Assembly (NCBI RefSeq): GCF_014596465.1
Contig: NZ_MECK01000223.1
Location: 40,692-104,691, forward strand
Origin: Streptomyces sp. CBMA123
Lineage (GTDB): Bacteria > Actinomycetota > Actinomycetes > Streptomycetales > Streptomycetaceae
DNA length: 64,000 bases
Direction of reading: 5' to 3'
A model generated the notes under the pieces. It saw nothing but the letters and a program-made list of their open reading frames with translations, had not been told where the DNA came from and did not search any database. Below, in pieces: positions 40,632-50,396 of the stretch. A program made the position numbers and the translations under genes. How positions within the stretch are numbered: position 1 is the first letter of the stretch; the number at the start of each line of letters is the position of its first letter.

Positions 40632-41927
40632 TCAGCCCCCGAGCGCGACCGCCACGGTGTGGATCAGCAGCCCGGCCAGCGCCCCGACCACGGTGCCGTT
40701 GATCCGGATGAACTGGAGGTCCCGGCCGACGTTGGCCTCGATCTTGCGCGAGGCGTCGTCGGCGTCCCAGCCCGCCACCGTCTCCGAGATCAGCGAGGTG
40801 ATCTCGGCCCGGTAGGTGTCGACCAGGTACTGGGCGGCGTCCTGCAGCCAGCCGTCCACCTTGGCCTGCAGCTTGGTGTCGGTGGCCAGGCGCTCGCCGA
40901 AGCCGTGCACGCCGTCGCGGATGCGCCGGCGCAGTTCGCTGTCCTCGTCCTCGGCCGCGCCCATCACCAGGGTGCGCACGGCCGCCCAGGTGGAGTTGAT
41001 CAGGTCCTGCACCTCGGGGCGGGCCAGCAGCTCGCCCTTGGCCCGCTCGACCCGGGCGATGGTCTCCGGGTCGGTCTGCAGCTCGGTGGCGAAGTCGGCG
41101 AGGAAGTTGTCGATCGCGCCGCGGGCCGGGTGCTCGGGGTCGTCCCGGATGTCGGTGACGAAGCGCAACAGCTCCTTGTAGACCCGCTCGCCGACCTGCT
41201 GGTCGAGGAACCGCGGGGTCCAGCCCGGGGTCTTCTGGGTGACCTTGCGGACCACGTCCTCGTGGTTGGCGGTCAGCCAGCCGTGCGCCCGGACGGTGAC
41301 CAGGTCCACCACCCCGTGGTGCCCGCCGTCCGCGACCACCTTGCCCAGCATCCGGCCCATCGGCTCGGCCACCGAGGTGGCGGCGGCCCGCCTGGTCACC
41401 GCCTCGGCGACCACCGCCCGCACGTCGTCGTCGCGCAGCACCGCGAGCAGCCCGCGCAGCGCCGCCGAGGCCTCCTTGGTGACCCGCTCGGCGCTGCCCG
41501 GAGTGGCCAGCCACTCCCCCAGCCGACGGCCGACGCCGAGCGCGGCGAGCCGGCCGCGCACCACGTGGCCGGCCAGGAAGTTGTCGCCGACGAACTCGCC
41601 GAGCGAGCGCCCGAACGCGTCCTTCTTGGTCGGGATGATCGCGGTGTGCGGGATCGGCAGGCCGAACGGACGGCGGAACAGGGCCGTCACGGCGAACCAG
41701 TCCGCCAGCGCGCCGACCATGCCCGCCTCGGCGGCGGCCGCCACGTACCCGGCCCAGGCGCCGGCGCCGGCCGCCTTGGCCCAGGTCGCGAGGGCGAAGA
41801 CCAGGGTCGCGAAGGCCAGCAGGCCGGTCGCGATGGTCTTCATCCGGCGGACGCCGTGTCTCTTCTGCTCGTCGGCCGCGGTGAACCGGACCCCGGGGCC
41901 GGTCCCGCTGAAGGCTTCGTCACTCAC
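40632..41927 (-). CDS. DUF445 membrane-anchored protein
   Basis: A 431-residue protein of the DUF445 family: an N-terminal pair of TM helices (TIATGLLAFATLVFALATW; AAAAEAGMVGALADWFAVTALF with the conserved GALADWFAVTALFRRP), a long helical cytoplasmic body, and a C-terminal TM hairpin (INGTVVGALAGLLIHTVAVAL) close to FIRINGT. Function is unknown in the family. ATG start at 41927. Confidence 0.92.
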   Translation of the reverse strand: MSDEAFSGTGPGVRFTAADEQKRHGVRRMKTIATGLLAFATLVFALATWAKAAGAGAWAGYVAAAAEAGMVGALADWFAVTALFRRPFGLPIPHTAIIPTKKDAFGRSLGEFVGDNFLAGHVVRGRLAALGVGRRLGEWLATPGSAERVTKEASAALRGLLAVLRDDDVRAVVAEAVTRRAAATSVAEPMGRMLGKVVADGGHHGVVDLVTVRAHGWLTANHEDVVRKVTQKTPGWTPRFLDQQVGERVYKELLRFVTDIRDDPEHPARGAIDNFLADFATELQTDPETIARVERAKGELLARPEVQDLINSTWAAVRTLVMGAAEDEDSELRRRIRDGVHGFGERLATDTKLQAKVDGWLQDAAQYLVDTYRAEITSLISETVAGWDADDASRKIEANVGRDLQFIRINGTVVGALAGLLIHTVAVALGG

Positions 41928-42122
41928 CCCGCCAGTCTGCCCGGTGCCCGGCGCGGACGGAGGCGTGCCCCACGATCACCCGCCCCGAACCCTCGGCCGC
42001 GCCCCTACTCCGCGCCCCCTGCCCCCGCCCGAACCCGGCCGCCCCGCCCGGAACCAGCCGCCCAGCACGGTCCGACCTGAACCAGCCGTACGCCCTGAAC
42101 CCGGCTCACGCCCGAACCCGGC

Positions 42123-43439
42123 TCACGCCCCGCCCAGCACGATCCTCCGCACCCCCGCCCCCGCCCACCGCGCCGGATCCGTGCACCGCCGCCCGTCCAG
42201 CAGCACCACCACCCCCGGCAGGTCCGCCGGCCCCAGCTCCCGGTACTCCGGGTGGTCCGCCTGCAGCACCGCCGCCACCACCGGCTCCCCGCCGTACGCC
42301 GGCAGCCCGAGCGCCGTCAGCTCCTCCGCCCGGTACAGCGGATCGGCGACGTACGCCCTGGCCCCGGCCGCCTCCAGCGCCGCCACCAGCGGGAACACCC
42401 CCGAGTACGCCGTCTCCTTGACGCCGCCCCGGTACGCGGCCCCCAGCACCAGCACCCCCTGCCCGGCGATCCCGCCCGGCAGCACCCCGGCGAGGGCCCC
42501 GGCCAGCACCCCGACCGCGTACCCGGGCACCTCCAGGTTGGCCTCCCGGGCTGCCCGGACCACCGTGGCAGCCGGGTCGTTCCACAGGTACAGCCGCGGG
42601 TACACCGGGATGCAGTGCCCGCCGACGGCGATGCCCGGCCGGTGCAGGTGGCTGTACGGCTGCGAGTTGCAGGCGTCGGCGACCTCCGCGAAGTCCACCC
42701 CGACCCGGTCCGCGTACCGGGCGAACTGGTTGGCCAGCGCGATGTTGACGTCCCGGTACGTGGTCTCGGCGAGCTTGGCGAACTCGGCCGCCTCCACCGA
42801 GGCCAGCTCCCACACCCCGTTGGGCCGGGGCAGGTCGGGGCGCGGGTCGAAGTCCAGCACCGCCCGGTAGAACTCGGCGCCGCGCCGCAGCGAGGAGGCG
42901 TCCAGGCCGCCGACCAGCTTGGGGTAGCGCCGCAGGTCCGCGAAGACCCGCCCGGTGCGCACCCGCTCCGGGCTGAACACCAGCGCGAACTCCGCCCCGG
43001 GCGCCAGCCCGGAGCCGGCCGCCAGCCGGGGCGCCCAGCGCTCCCGGGTGGTGCCGACCGGCAGGGTGGTCTCGTAGCTGACCAGCGCGCCCCGGCGCAG
43101 CCCGGCCGCGACGGCGTCGGTGGCCGCGTCGAGCAGCGCGAAGTCCGGGGTGCCGTCGGCGGCGGTGACCAGCGGGACGACCAGGACGACGGCCGCCGAG
43201 CCGGCCACCGCGGCCGTGGTGTCGGTGGTGGCCCGCAGCCGGCCCTCGGCGACCACCCGCTTGAGCGCCTCGTCCAGCCCCTCCTCCCGGGGGAACGGCG
43301 GCACGCCCCGGTTGACGCTCTCCACCACCCGGGGCGCGATGTCCGCCCCGACCACCCGGTGGCCCTTCCGCGCGAACTGCACCGCCAGCGGCAGGCCGAG
43401 CTTGCCGAGCCCGACCACGCAGACGTCCAGGGCGGTCAT
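42123..43439 (-). CDS. UDP-sugar 6-dehydrogenase (UDP-Glc/UDP-ManNAc DH family)
   Basis: A 438-residue three-domain nucleotide-sugar dehydrogenase. N-terminal Rossmann CVVGLGKLGLPLAVQFARKG, then VSYETTLPVGTTRE, FSPERVRTGR, central helix EFAKLAETTYRDVNIALANQ, and catalytic Cys in GIAVGGHCIPVYP. It oxidises the C6 hydroxyl of a UDP-hexose to a carboxylate with NAD, giving uronic acid donors for surface glycans. It overlaps the glycosyltransferase (ATGA) and is translated after it. UDP-glucose versus UDP-N-acetyl-hexosamine specificity is not decided; the HCIP form is closer to the WecC/TviB type. Confidence 0.9.
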   Translation of the reverse strand: MTALDVCVVGLGKLGLPLAVQFARKGHRVVGADIAPRVVESVNRGVPPFPREEGLDEALKRVVAEGRLRATTDTTAAVAGSAAVVLVVPLVTAADGTPDFALLDAATDAVAAGLRRGALVSYETTLPVGTTRERWAPRLAAGSGLAPGAEFALVFSPERVRTGRVFADLRRYPKLVGGLDASSLRRGAEFYRAVLDFDPRPDLPRPNGVWELASVEAAEFAKLAETTYRDVNIALANQFARYADRVGVDFAEVADACNSQPYSHLHRPGIAVGGHCIPVYPRLYLWNDPAATVVRAAREANLEVPGYAVGVLAGALAGVLPGGIAGQGVLVLGAAYRGGVKETAYSGVFPLVAALEAAGARAYVADPLYRAEELTALGLPAYGGEPVVAAVLQADHPEYRELGPADLPGVVVLLDGRRCTDPARWAGAGVRRIVLGGA

Positions 43440-44662
43440 CCCCGTCCTCCGTTCACCGAGTTGGCGAGCCGGCGCCACACCGGGTGGCGCCGCAGTCCGC
43501 GCCGCAACTGCTCCGGGACGACGCCGCGCCACAGCTGCTGGGCGAGGTTGAGCGGCGGTACGGCGACGGCCGGCGGCTCCTCCCGCAGCAGGAACAGCTC
43601 GTCGGGCAGGCCGAGCCGGGCGTCCCGGAACGCGGGGTAGCCCGCGTAGTGCCGCCACCCGTCCGCCACCACCGGCGGCTCGCCGTGCGCGGCCTCGTAG
43701 CGGATCTGGTCGCGCAGCGCCTCCGGCCGTACGGCGGCGGCGAGTTCGAGCCGCAGCCGCTCGGCGACCGGCAGCCGGTGGTACACCTCGCGGGCGCCGA
43801 ACCGCTCGATCATCCGGCCGACCTCGGCGCACACCCGCCGCTGCAGCCCGTCGTCCAGCAGCAGGAAGCCGTCCTGGAGCAGCCGGGGTACGTCCCAGGC
43901 GAAGCTGCGAACCCGGATGGCGTCCAACTCCTCGCCCGGATCGGCCAGTTCGGCGGCCACCTGCTGCAGGGCGGCGATCCCGCGCAGCCGGTCCAGCACC
44001 GAGGCCCGCTCGGTGACGTTGCCGCGGTCCTCGCGCAGCACCAGGAAGTAGCAGTCGTAGTCGGCGAGGACGGACACCCGGTCCGCCCGCAGGCAGGCCT
44101 CCAGGGTGAACGGCTGGTCCGAGAAGACCTTCAACCCCTCGTTGCGGCGCAGGCCGTGGCGCCGGACGAGGTCCAGCCGGAAGAGCTTGGTGTCCGCCAG
44201 CGCCCAGGCCAGCGCCGAGTCCGCGAAACCGACCGACTCGGCGTCCGCATGGAAGATGCCCTGCGGCACCAGCCGCCCGTTCACCCCGACGTGCTTGGGC
44301 ACCACCACGTCCGAACCCCAGGCGTCGGCGGCCGCGACCAGCCGCTCCAGCGCCTCCGCGCCCAGCCAGTCGTCGGCACCGAGGAACAGCACGTAGCGGC
44401 CGCGGGCCAGGTCCAGGCCGCGGTTGGTCGGGGCCGCCGGGCCGCCAGAGTTGGGCTGGTGGACCACCCGGAACAGCCCCGGGTGCCGGGCCGCGTACTC
44501 GTCCAGCAGCGCCTCGCCACCGTCCGTGGAGCCGTCGTCGACGACCACCACCTCCAGCCGCCCCGGCGCCAGGGACTGCCCGACCAGCGAGTCCAGGCAG
44601 GCGGTGAGGTACGGCATGGTGTTGTAGACCGCGACCACCACGGTCACGTCGGGTACGGTCAT
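43436..44662 (-). CDS. Family 2 glycosyltransferase
   Basis: A 408-residue GT-A enzyme: VTVVVAVYNTMPYLTACLDSL, EVVVVDDGSTDG, VLFLGADDWLG as the metal-binding D-x-D equivalent, then QPFTLEACLRAD. The C-terminal half is helical with a basic end. It would transfer a sugar from a nucleotide donor at the inner face of the membrane. ATG at 44662 is chosen for the homologous start; an in-frame GTG at 44755 would add an unstructured 31 residues. Confidence 0.88.
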   Translation of the reverse strand: MTVPDVTVVVAVYNTMPYLTACLDSLVGQSLAPGRLEVVVVDDGSTDGGEALLDEYAARHPGLFRVVHQPNSGGPAAPTNRGLDLARGRYVLFLGADDWLGAEALERLVAAADAWGSDVVVPKHVGVNGRLVPQGIFHADAESVGFADSALAWALADTKLFRLDLVRRHGLRRNEGLKVFSDQPFTLEACLRADRVSVLADYDCYFLVLREDRGNVTERASVLDRLRGIAALQQVAAELADPGEELDAIRVRSFAWDVPRLLQDGFLLLDDGLQRRVCAEVGRMIERFGAREVYHRLPVAERLRLELAAAVRPEALRDQIRYEAAHGEPPVVADGWRHYAGYPAFRDARLGLPDELFLLREEPPAVAVPPLNLAQQLWRGVVPEQLRRGLRRHPVWRRLANSVNGGRG

Positions 44663-44799
44663 CGGGCGGCGGGCCTCCGGGGCTGACGGTGCGCCGGCGC
44701 GTGGGCTGACCGGCGGCGATGCACCGTCCAACTCGGCCGCCCGCCGGGGAGTCACGTGCCCTCCCCGGACGGGTGACCGGAACCGAACACCAGCTTGAC

Positions 44800-44895
44800 G
44801 GGCCGGCCGCGTTCGGCCCCCGCCCGATGCGTCAGCCGGCCGGGTTCGGCCCCCGCCCGATGGGCGAGCCGGCCGGGTTCGGCCCCGCCCGAGGC
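44800..44895. repeat. 33-bp tandem repeat between glycosyltransferase and ABC genes
   Basis: About three copies of a unit containing GCCGGCCGGGTTCGGCC and CCGCCCGATG. They lie in the gap between the ABC operon and the GT2 gene, and may come from slippage. Confidence 0.65.
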
Positions 44896-44912
44896 CTCGG
44901 CCCCGGACGCCG

Positions 44913-45872
44913 TCAGCCGATCGCGACCTCCGCGTACATCCGCGCGATCACGTCCTCGATGGCCGGCTCGCGCACCGAGAGGTCCACCAGCGGGTACCGC
45001 TCCGCGACCGCCGCCACGATCGGCGCCGCGCTCTCCTGCGCCGGGAAGGCCAGCCACTGGCGCGGCCCCTCGACCTTCACCACCCGCGCCCCGGCCACCT
45101 CGATCGCCGGCCGGGCCTCGGCCAGGTCGACCACCAGCGTCCGCTCGCTGCGCCCGGCGGCGTGCAGCCCGTCCAGTCCGCCGTCGTGGACGACCCGGCC
45201 GTGGTCGATGACCATCACCCGGTCGCAGAGCTGCTCGATGTCGGTGAGGTCGTGGGTGGTGAGCAGCACGGTGGTGCCGCGGTCCCGGTTGACCTCGCGC
45301 AGGAACTCGCGCACCTTGCCCTTGCTGACCACGTCCAGGCCGATGGTCGGCTCGTCCAGGTAGAGCACCTGGGGGTCGTGCAGCAGGGCCGCCGCGAGGT
45401 CGCCGCGCATCCGCTGGCCGAGCGAGAGCTGGCGCACGGGGGTGTCCAACAGGCCTTCCAGATCGAGCAGTTCGACGCAGCGGCCGAGGTTCTCGCGGTA
45501 CCGCCGGTCGGGGATCCGGTAGATCCGGCGGGCGAGTTCGAAGGAGTCGCGCAGCGGGAGGTCCCACCACAGGGTGGTGCGCTGGCCGAAGACGACGCCG
45601 ATCCGGCGGGCCAGCGCGACCCGTTGGCGGGCCGGGTCGACCCCGGCGACGCGCAGCCGGCCGGAGCTGGGGACGAGGATGCCGGTGAGCATCTTGATGG
45701 TGGTCGACTTGCCGGCGCCGTTGGGCCCGATGTAGCCGACGCACTCGCCGGCCTCGACGGTGAAGCTGAGCCCGTCCACCGCGCGCACCTCGCGCTTGAC
45801 CCGGTTGAACCGGCCGGTGCGGGCCCGCACGGTGAAGGTGCGCCGGACGTCCTGGAGTTCGATCAGTGCCAT
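44913..45872 (-). CDS. ABC-2 exporter ATPase (COG4586 type)
   Basis: A 319-residue ATPase: Walker A YIGPNGAGKSTTIKML, Q-loop VFGQRTTLWWDLPL (characteristic of the COG4586 group), signature QLSLGQRMRGDLAAALL, Walker B VLYLDEPTIGLD. It has two permeases of the ABC-2-family type upstream on the same strand. Substrate is unknown; polysaccharide or drug export is common. Confidence 0.92.
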   Translation of the reverse strand: MALIELQDVRRTFTVRARTGRFNRVKREVRAVDGLSFTVEAGECVGYIGPNGAGKSTTIKMLTGILVPSSGRLRVAGVDPARQRVALARRIGVVFGQRTTLWWDLPLRDSFELARRIYRIPDRRYRENLGRCVELLDLEGLLDTPVRQLSLGQRMRGDLAAALLHDPQVLYLDEPTIGLDVVSKGKVREFLREVNRDRGTTVLLTTHDLTDIEQLCDRVMVIDHGRVVHDGGLDGLHAAGRSERTLVVDLAEARPAIEVAGARVVKVEGPRQWLAFPAQESAAPIVAAVAERYPLVDLSVREPAIEDVIARMYAEVAIG

Positions 45873-45899
45873 TCGGATTCCTCACGGAGCAGGGGGAGT

Positions 45900-46817
45900 T
45901 CAGCTGCCGGTGCCGCGGTAGGCGCGCAGCCCGGCCCGCCAGGCGAGCCCGGCGGCGGCGACGCACAGCGCAGCGGCGACCGGGGAGGCGTACTGGAAGG
46001 CGGTGGGCAGCCCGAGCGGGTCGGGGCGGCCGAGGATGCGCAGGGAGGGCAGCCAGTTGACGAAGGCCAGCGGCACGCCGAAGACCACCCCGGCGACCAG
46101 TTCCTTGGCGAAGACGGTCGGCGGGTAGTGCAGCAGGGTCGCGCCGCCGTAGGTGAAGGAGTTCTGGATCTCCTTGGACTCGCCCCACCAGAACTGGACG
46201 GTGGCGCCGCCGACGTAGATCGCGCCGAAGATGACGCTGCCGCACAGCAGCAGGACGGGCACCAGCAGCACCCGGTCCCAGGTCCAGTGCACGTCCAGGG
46301 TGGCCAGCGACCAGGCGAGCACGAGCACGGCCTGGATCGGGCGGCCGAGCCGGCGCAGGGAGAAGCGTTCGGCGCACAGCTGGGAGAGCGCGGGGGCGGG
46401 GCGGATCAGCATGGTGTCCAGCGTCCCGTTCATGATCCGCGCGCCCAGGCCGTCGGCCGAGCCGACCAGCAGGTTGGCCATGCCGAGCGAGAAGGTCGCG
46501 GTGGCGTACAGGAAGGCGATCTCCGGCAGTCGCCAGCCGCCGAGTTGGTCGGTGTGCCGGAACATGATCACCAGCACCACGAAGTCGAGCGAGTGGGTGA
46601 CCAGGCTGGCCAGCAGGTTGAGCAGGAAGGAGGCCCGGTAGGCCATCATCGAGCGCATCCACATCCGGGCGCACAGCCACCAGGAGCGGACCGCCCAGGA
46701 CGTCCGGGCGAGGAACGGCTCGGCGGCGAGCGGCTCGGCGGTGAAGCGCTCGGCGGTGAACTGCTCGACGGCAGAGGACCGGGCGACGGAGGACCGGGTG
46801 ACGGAGGACTCAGCCAC
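45900..46817 (-). CDS. ABC-2-family exporter permease A
   Basis: A 305-residue permease with six TM segments (FLLNLLASLVTHSLDFVVLV; LYATATFSLGMANLLVGSAD; LATLDVHWTWDRVLLVPVLL; and others). The N-terminal 40 residues repeat Glu-x-Phe/Ala units (AEPLAAEPFLA, TAERFTAEP), probably slippage. GTG start overlaps the other permease's stop by 8 bp. Matches the COG3694/4587 pattern. Confidence 0.86.
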   Translation of the reverse strand: MAESSVTRSSVARSSAVEQFTAERFTAEPLAAEPFLARTSWAVRSWWLCARMWMRSMMAYRASFLLNLLASLVTHSLDFVVLVIMFRHTDQLGGWRLPEIAFLYATATFSLGMANLLVGSADGLGARIMNGTLDTMLIRPAPALSQLCAERFSLRRLGRPIQAVLVLAWSLATLDVHWTWDRVLLVPVLLLCGSVIFGAIYVGGATVQFWWGESKEIQNSFTYGGATLLHYPPTVFAKELVAGVVFGVPLAFVNWLPSLRILGRPDPLGLPTAFQYASPVAAALCVAAAGLAWRAGLRAYRGTGS

Positions 46818-47727
46818 CCTGCACCACCACCCGCCGGGTCGCCAGCCACTGCGCGCCCCGCCCGGCGGCGAGCAGCACGGCCGCCCAGCCGAGCTGGGAG
46901 CCCAGCGCCGCGAGCAGCCCGGCGCCGTCCGCCCGCTCCAGGAAGACGTCCGTCGGCACCTTGATCAGCGCCGCCCAGGGCAGCACCCCGGCGAGGTCGC
47001 CGAGCGGGCCGGGGAAGAGCGCGATCGGCAGCAGCATCCCGGAGAAGAACATCGAGACCACCAGCATCACCGCGCGCACCCCCTCCGAGTCGTGCAGCCA
47101 GAAGCCGGTGATCGAGACCAGGAACCGCATCCCGAAGCTGACCAGCAGCGCGAGCAGCACCGAGAACAGGAAGAACACCCAGGTCAGCGCGTGCTCGGGC
47201 ATCCGGGTGCGGAACACCAGCGCGCCGACCAGCAGCGGTACGGTGCCGCGGACCAGTACCTGGAAGCCGGCCCGGCCGAGGTCGGTGGCCAGCCACCAGG
47301 CCTGGAAGTCGACCGGGCGGTAGAGGTCGACGGCGATGTCCCCGCTGCGGAAGCGGTCCTGGAGCTCGTCCTGGAAGCCGCCGCCCCAGACCGAGACGGT
47401 GACCAGCATGGCCTGGCTGACCCAGATGTAGGTGACGGCCTGGCCCTGGTCGTAGCCGCCGAGGTTGGGGCGGGCCTGCCAGAGGGCGAGGAAGGAGGAG
47501 GCCAGGATGATGCCGAAGACGGTGTTGGTGAAGGTGCCGGCCAGGGTGGCGGCCCGGTAGGTGGAGTAGCGGCGGAAGGCGCCGCGGGCGACGGCGGCGT
47601 ACAGCCCGAGGACGGTCCCGGAGGCTACGGCGCCGGGGGCCACGGCCCCGGAGGCGATGCCCTCGGAAGCCGCGCCCTCGGCCCCGGTATCAGGAGGCCT
47701 CGCCCCAGCCGGTGCAGCGTTCTGCAT
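46810..47727 (-). CDS. ABC-2-family exporter permease B
   Basis: A 305-residue permease beginning MQNAAPAGARPPD, with an Ala/Gly/Ser-rich N-terminus and six TM helices (FTNTVFGIILASSFLALWQ; YIWVSQAMLVTVSVWGG; LTWVFFLFSVLLALLVSFGM; AVMLVVSMFFSGMLLPIALF). AAGGAGA lies 5 nt before ATG. It is first in the three-gene ABC operon. TTGTCGACAA, a 10-bp palindrome, overlaps the leader just upstream (47737-47746). Confidence 0.88.
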   Translation of the reverse strand: MQNAAPAGARPPDTGAEGAASEGIASGAVAPGAVASGTVLGLYAAVARGAFRRYSTYRAATLAGTFTNTVFGIILASSFLALWQARPNLGGYDQGQAVTYIWVSQAMLVTVSVWGGGFQDELQDRFRSGDIAVDLYRPVDFQAWWLATDLGRAGFQVLVRGTVPLLVGALVFRTRMPEHALTWVFFLFSVLLALLVSFGMRFLVSITGFWLHDSEGVRAVMLVVSMFFSGMLLPIALFPGPLGDLAGVLPWAALIKVPTDVFLERADGAGLLAALGSQLGWAAVLLAAGRGAQWLATRRVVVQGG

Positions 47728-48027
47728 ATTGTCTCCTTGTCGACAAATACGGGCAGGCGGATACCCGCAGGCACCCGCCCACACCCCAACGGCTCCGACC
47801 GGCCACACCCGGGGGTGCCGGGCCGGACGGGCGGAGCTGCCGAAAGTCGGTGCGATGTTCAGAAATCGGTGCGCTATGCGATGTGCACCTTTCACCGTAC
47901 CGCCGGCCCCCACAGCCCGCACCCGGTTTTCCGACGCACCACGGGGCACGCGACACGGTCCGCACAACCACGCACCTCAGAGCCCCCGCCGCCGCTGAAC
48001 CCGCGTCAAATAGCAGATAATCCCGCC
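47728..48027. other. Divergent promoter region
   Basis: This 300-bp gap separates the ABC operon from the penicillin-binding protein gene. It holds the palindrome TTGTCGACAA (47737-47746) and a TCGGTGCG direct repeat (near 47845 and 47867), with the most A/T-rich bases around 47840-47895. No reading frame is credible. Confidence 0.5.
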
Positions 48028-50349
48028 ATGACGTTGAGCACCCGCCGCCAGGCCAAACGGGCCGCCCGCCGCGAAGCCCGCCGCGCCCTCCCCCTCTGGC
48101 GCCGGCTCCTGCCCACCTGGCGGATCACCCTCGGCACCCTCACCGCGCTGCTCCTGCTCGCCGTCGGCGCCTTCGCCGTGCTCTACGTCATCGTCCCGGT
48201 GCCCGACCCCAACGCCCGCGCCGTCGCCCAGAACAACATCTACCTCTACGCCGACGGCACCACCGAGATCGCCCGCACCGGAGCCGTCAACCGCACCGAC
48301 GTCACCATCGACCAGATCCCGCTGCAGACCCAGCAGGCCGTCGTCTCCGCCGAGGACCGCACCTTCTACCAGAACCGCGGCATCGACCTGAAGGGCATGG
48401 TCCGGGCCGGCTGGAACACCCTGCTCGGCAAGGGCATGCAGGGCGGCTCCACCATCACCCAGCAGTACGTCAAGAACTACTACCTGACCCAGGACCAGAC
48501 CTTCGAACGCAAGGGCCGCGAACTCTTCATCGCCCTCAAGGTCGACCAGCAGCGCGACAAGAAGGACATCCTCGCCGGCTACCTCAACAGCAGCTACTTC
48601 GGCCGCGGCGCCTACGGCATCCAAAGCGCCGCCCACGCCTACTACGGCGTCGACGTCTCCCAACTCACCCTCGGCCAGGGCGCCTACCTCGCCTCCCTGC
48701 TCCAGGCCCCCAGCCTCTACGACGTCAAGACCGCCACCCCCGCCAACCGCGAGAAGGCCGTCGCCCGCTGGAACTACGCCCTCGACGGCATGGTCCAGCT
48801 CGGCTTCCTCACCACCGCCGACCGCACCGCCACCACCTTCCCCGAACCCATCGACCCCCAGCCCGCCACCGGCCTCTCCGGCCAGGCCGGCTACCTCGTC
48901 GGCGTCGCCGACGACTACCTCATCTCCTCCGGCACCATCGACGCCGCCACCCTCAAGGCCGGCGGCTGGCGGATCACCACCACCTTCGACAAGCCCAGGC
49001 AGGACGCCTTCGTCAAGGCCGTCCAGGACGAACTCACCGGCGAACTCGACCCCAAGGCCCGCCCCGCCACCGACACCGACGTCCGGGTCGCCGGCGCCTC
49101 CGTCGAGCCCGCCACCGGCCGCGTCGTCGCCGTCTACGGCGGCCCCGACTACGCCAAACAGCCCTACAACGACGCCCTGCGCCAGGACAACCAGATCGGC
49201 TCCACCTTCAAACCGGTCGACCTCGCCGCCGGCCTGATCGCCCAGCACACCGTCGACGGCCGCCCGATCACCACCGAGACCCGCTACGACGGCACCAGCG
49301 AACGCCCCGTCACCGGCGGCCCCACCCCGTACGCGCCGCCCAACGAGGACGACGTCGACTACGGCAACATCACCCTGCGCCACGCCATGGTGAAGTCCGT
49401 CAACTCCGTCTACGCCCAGGAAGGCGTCGACGCCGGACTCGCCCGCGTCCGGGACACCGCCATCAAGCTCGGCATCCCCGACAGCGTCCGCGGCATGGAC
49501 CCGGCCAACACCTCGATGACCCTCGGCACCGCCACCCCCAGCGCCCTCGACCTCGCCGGTGCCTACGCCACCCTCGCCAACCACGGCCAGGCCCACACCC
49601 CGTGGTCCGTCGAGAAGCTCGAACGGGTCAACACCGGCGGTGCCGTCGACGTCCCCAAGATGCCCGACCACAAGCCCACCGACGCCATCGGCCGCACCAT
49701 CGCCGACTCCGTCACCGACGTCCTGCGCGACGTCATCAGCCCCCGCGGCACCGGCGCCGCCGCCCTCGACCTCGGCCGCCCCGCCGCCGGCAAGACCGGC
49801 ACCACCGACGCCAACCTCTCCGCCTGGTTCGCCGGCTACACCCCCGAACTCACCACCACCGTCGGCCTGTTCCGGGAGAACCCGAAGAGCCACGCCAAGG
49901 AGCCGCTGTCCGGCACCGCCGGCCTCACCCGGATCAACGGCGGCACCTTCCCCACCAAGATCTGGACCGACTACATGACCGCCGCCCTGAACGGCACCCC
50001 CACCCAGCAGTTCGACCTGCAAACCGGCCACGGCAACCCCGGCGCCGACACCTGGCCCACCACGACCGGCACCACCAGCCCGAGCGCGAGCACCACCCCC
50101 AGCACCGCCACCACCGGCGCCCCCGCGGCCACCACCCCCAGCCACGCCCCCAGCGCGCCCCCCGCCACCGACCAGCCCGGCCCCGACGCCCCCAGCCCGC
50201 AGAACCCCCAGCCCAGCCCCAGCCAGGAACAGCCCACCCCGAGCACCCGGCCCACCCAGACCCGGCCCGCCCGGCCCAGCAACCCGCCCACCCCCACCAC
50301 CGGACCCACCGCCCCGGCGACGGTGCCGGCGCCGGCGCCGGCCCGGTGA
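48028..50349 (+). CDS. Class A bifunctional penicillin-binding protein
   Basis: A 773-residue PBP. N-terminal cytosolic basic segment and one TM anchor (ITLGTLTALLLLAVGAFAVL), a GT51 glycosyltransferase domain (VSAEDRTFYQNRGID, GGSTITQQYVKNYYL, LFIALKVDQQRDKKDILAGY), then a transpeptidase domain with nucleophile GSTFKP, KSVNSVYAQ and AGKTGTT. The last about 130 residues are a Pro/Thr/Ser-rich tail on the outer side. It builds and cross-links peptidoglycan. HxGID reads NRGID here. Confidence 0.94.
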   Translation: MTLSTRRQAKRAARREARRALPLWRRLLPTWRITLGTLTALLLLAVGAFAVLYVIVPVPDPNARAVAQNNIYLYADGTTEIARTGAVNRTDVTIDQIPLQTQQAVVSAEDRTFYQNRGIDLKGMVRAGWNTLLGKGMQGGSTITQQYVKNYYLTQDQTFERKGRELFIALKVDQQRDKKDILAGYLNSSYFGRGAYGIQSAAHAYYGVDVSQLTLGQGAYLASLLQAPSLYDVKTATPANREKAVARWNYALDGMVQLGFLTTADRTATTFPEPIDPQPATGLSGQAGYLVGVADDYLISSGTIDAATLKAGGWRITTTFDKPRQDAFVKAVQDELTGELDPKARPATDTDVRVAGASVEPATGRVVAVYGGPDYAKQPYNDALRQDNQIGSTFKPVDLAAGLIAQHTVDGRPITTETRYDGTSERPVTGGPTPYAPPNEDDVDYGNITLRHAMVKSVNSVYAQEGVDAGLARVRDTAIKLGIPDSVRGMDPANTSMTLGTATPSALDLAGAYATLANHGQAHTPWSVEKLERVNTGGAVDVPKMPDHKPTDAIGRTIADSVTDVLRDVISPRGTGAAALDLGRPAAGKTGTTDANLSAWFAGYTPELTTTVGLFRENPKSHAKEPLSGTAGLTRINGGTFPTKIWTDYMTAALNGTPTQQFDLQTGHGNPGADTWPTTTGTTSPSASTTPSTATTGAPAATTPSHAPSAPPATDQPGPDAPSPQNPQPSPSQEQPTPSTRPTQTRPARPSNPPTPTTGPTAPATVPAPAPAR

Positions 50350-50396
50350 CGACGCGGTGACGACGCCGGCCCGGTGACGACGGCCGGCCCGGTGGC

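Noticed and set aside
37844..40702. 952-codon open frame on the forward strand
   Set aside because: It is antisense to DUF4097, the RHH protein and the deaminase, all of which have clear motifs.
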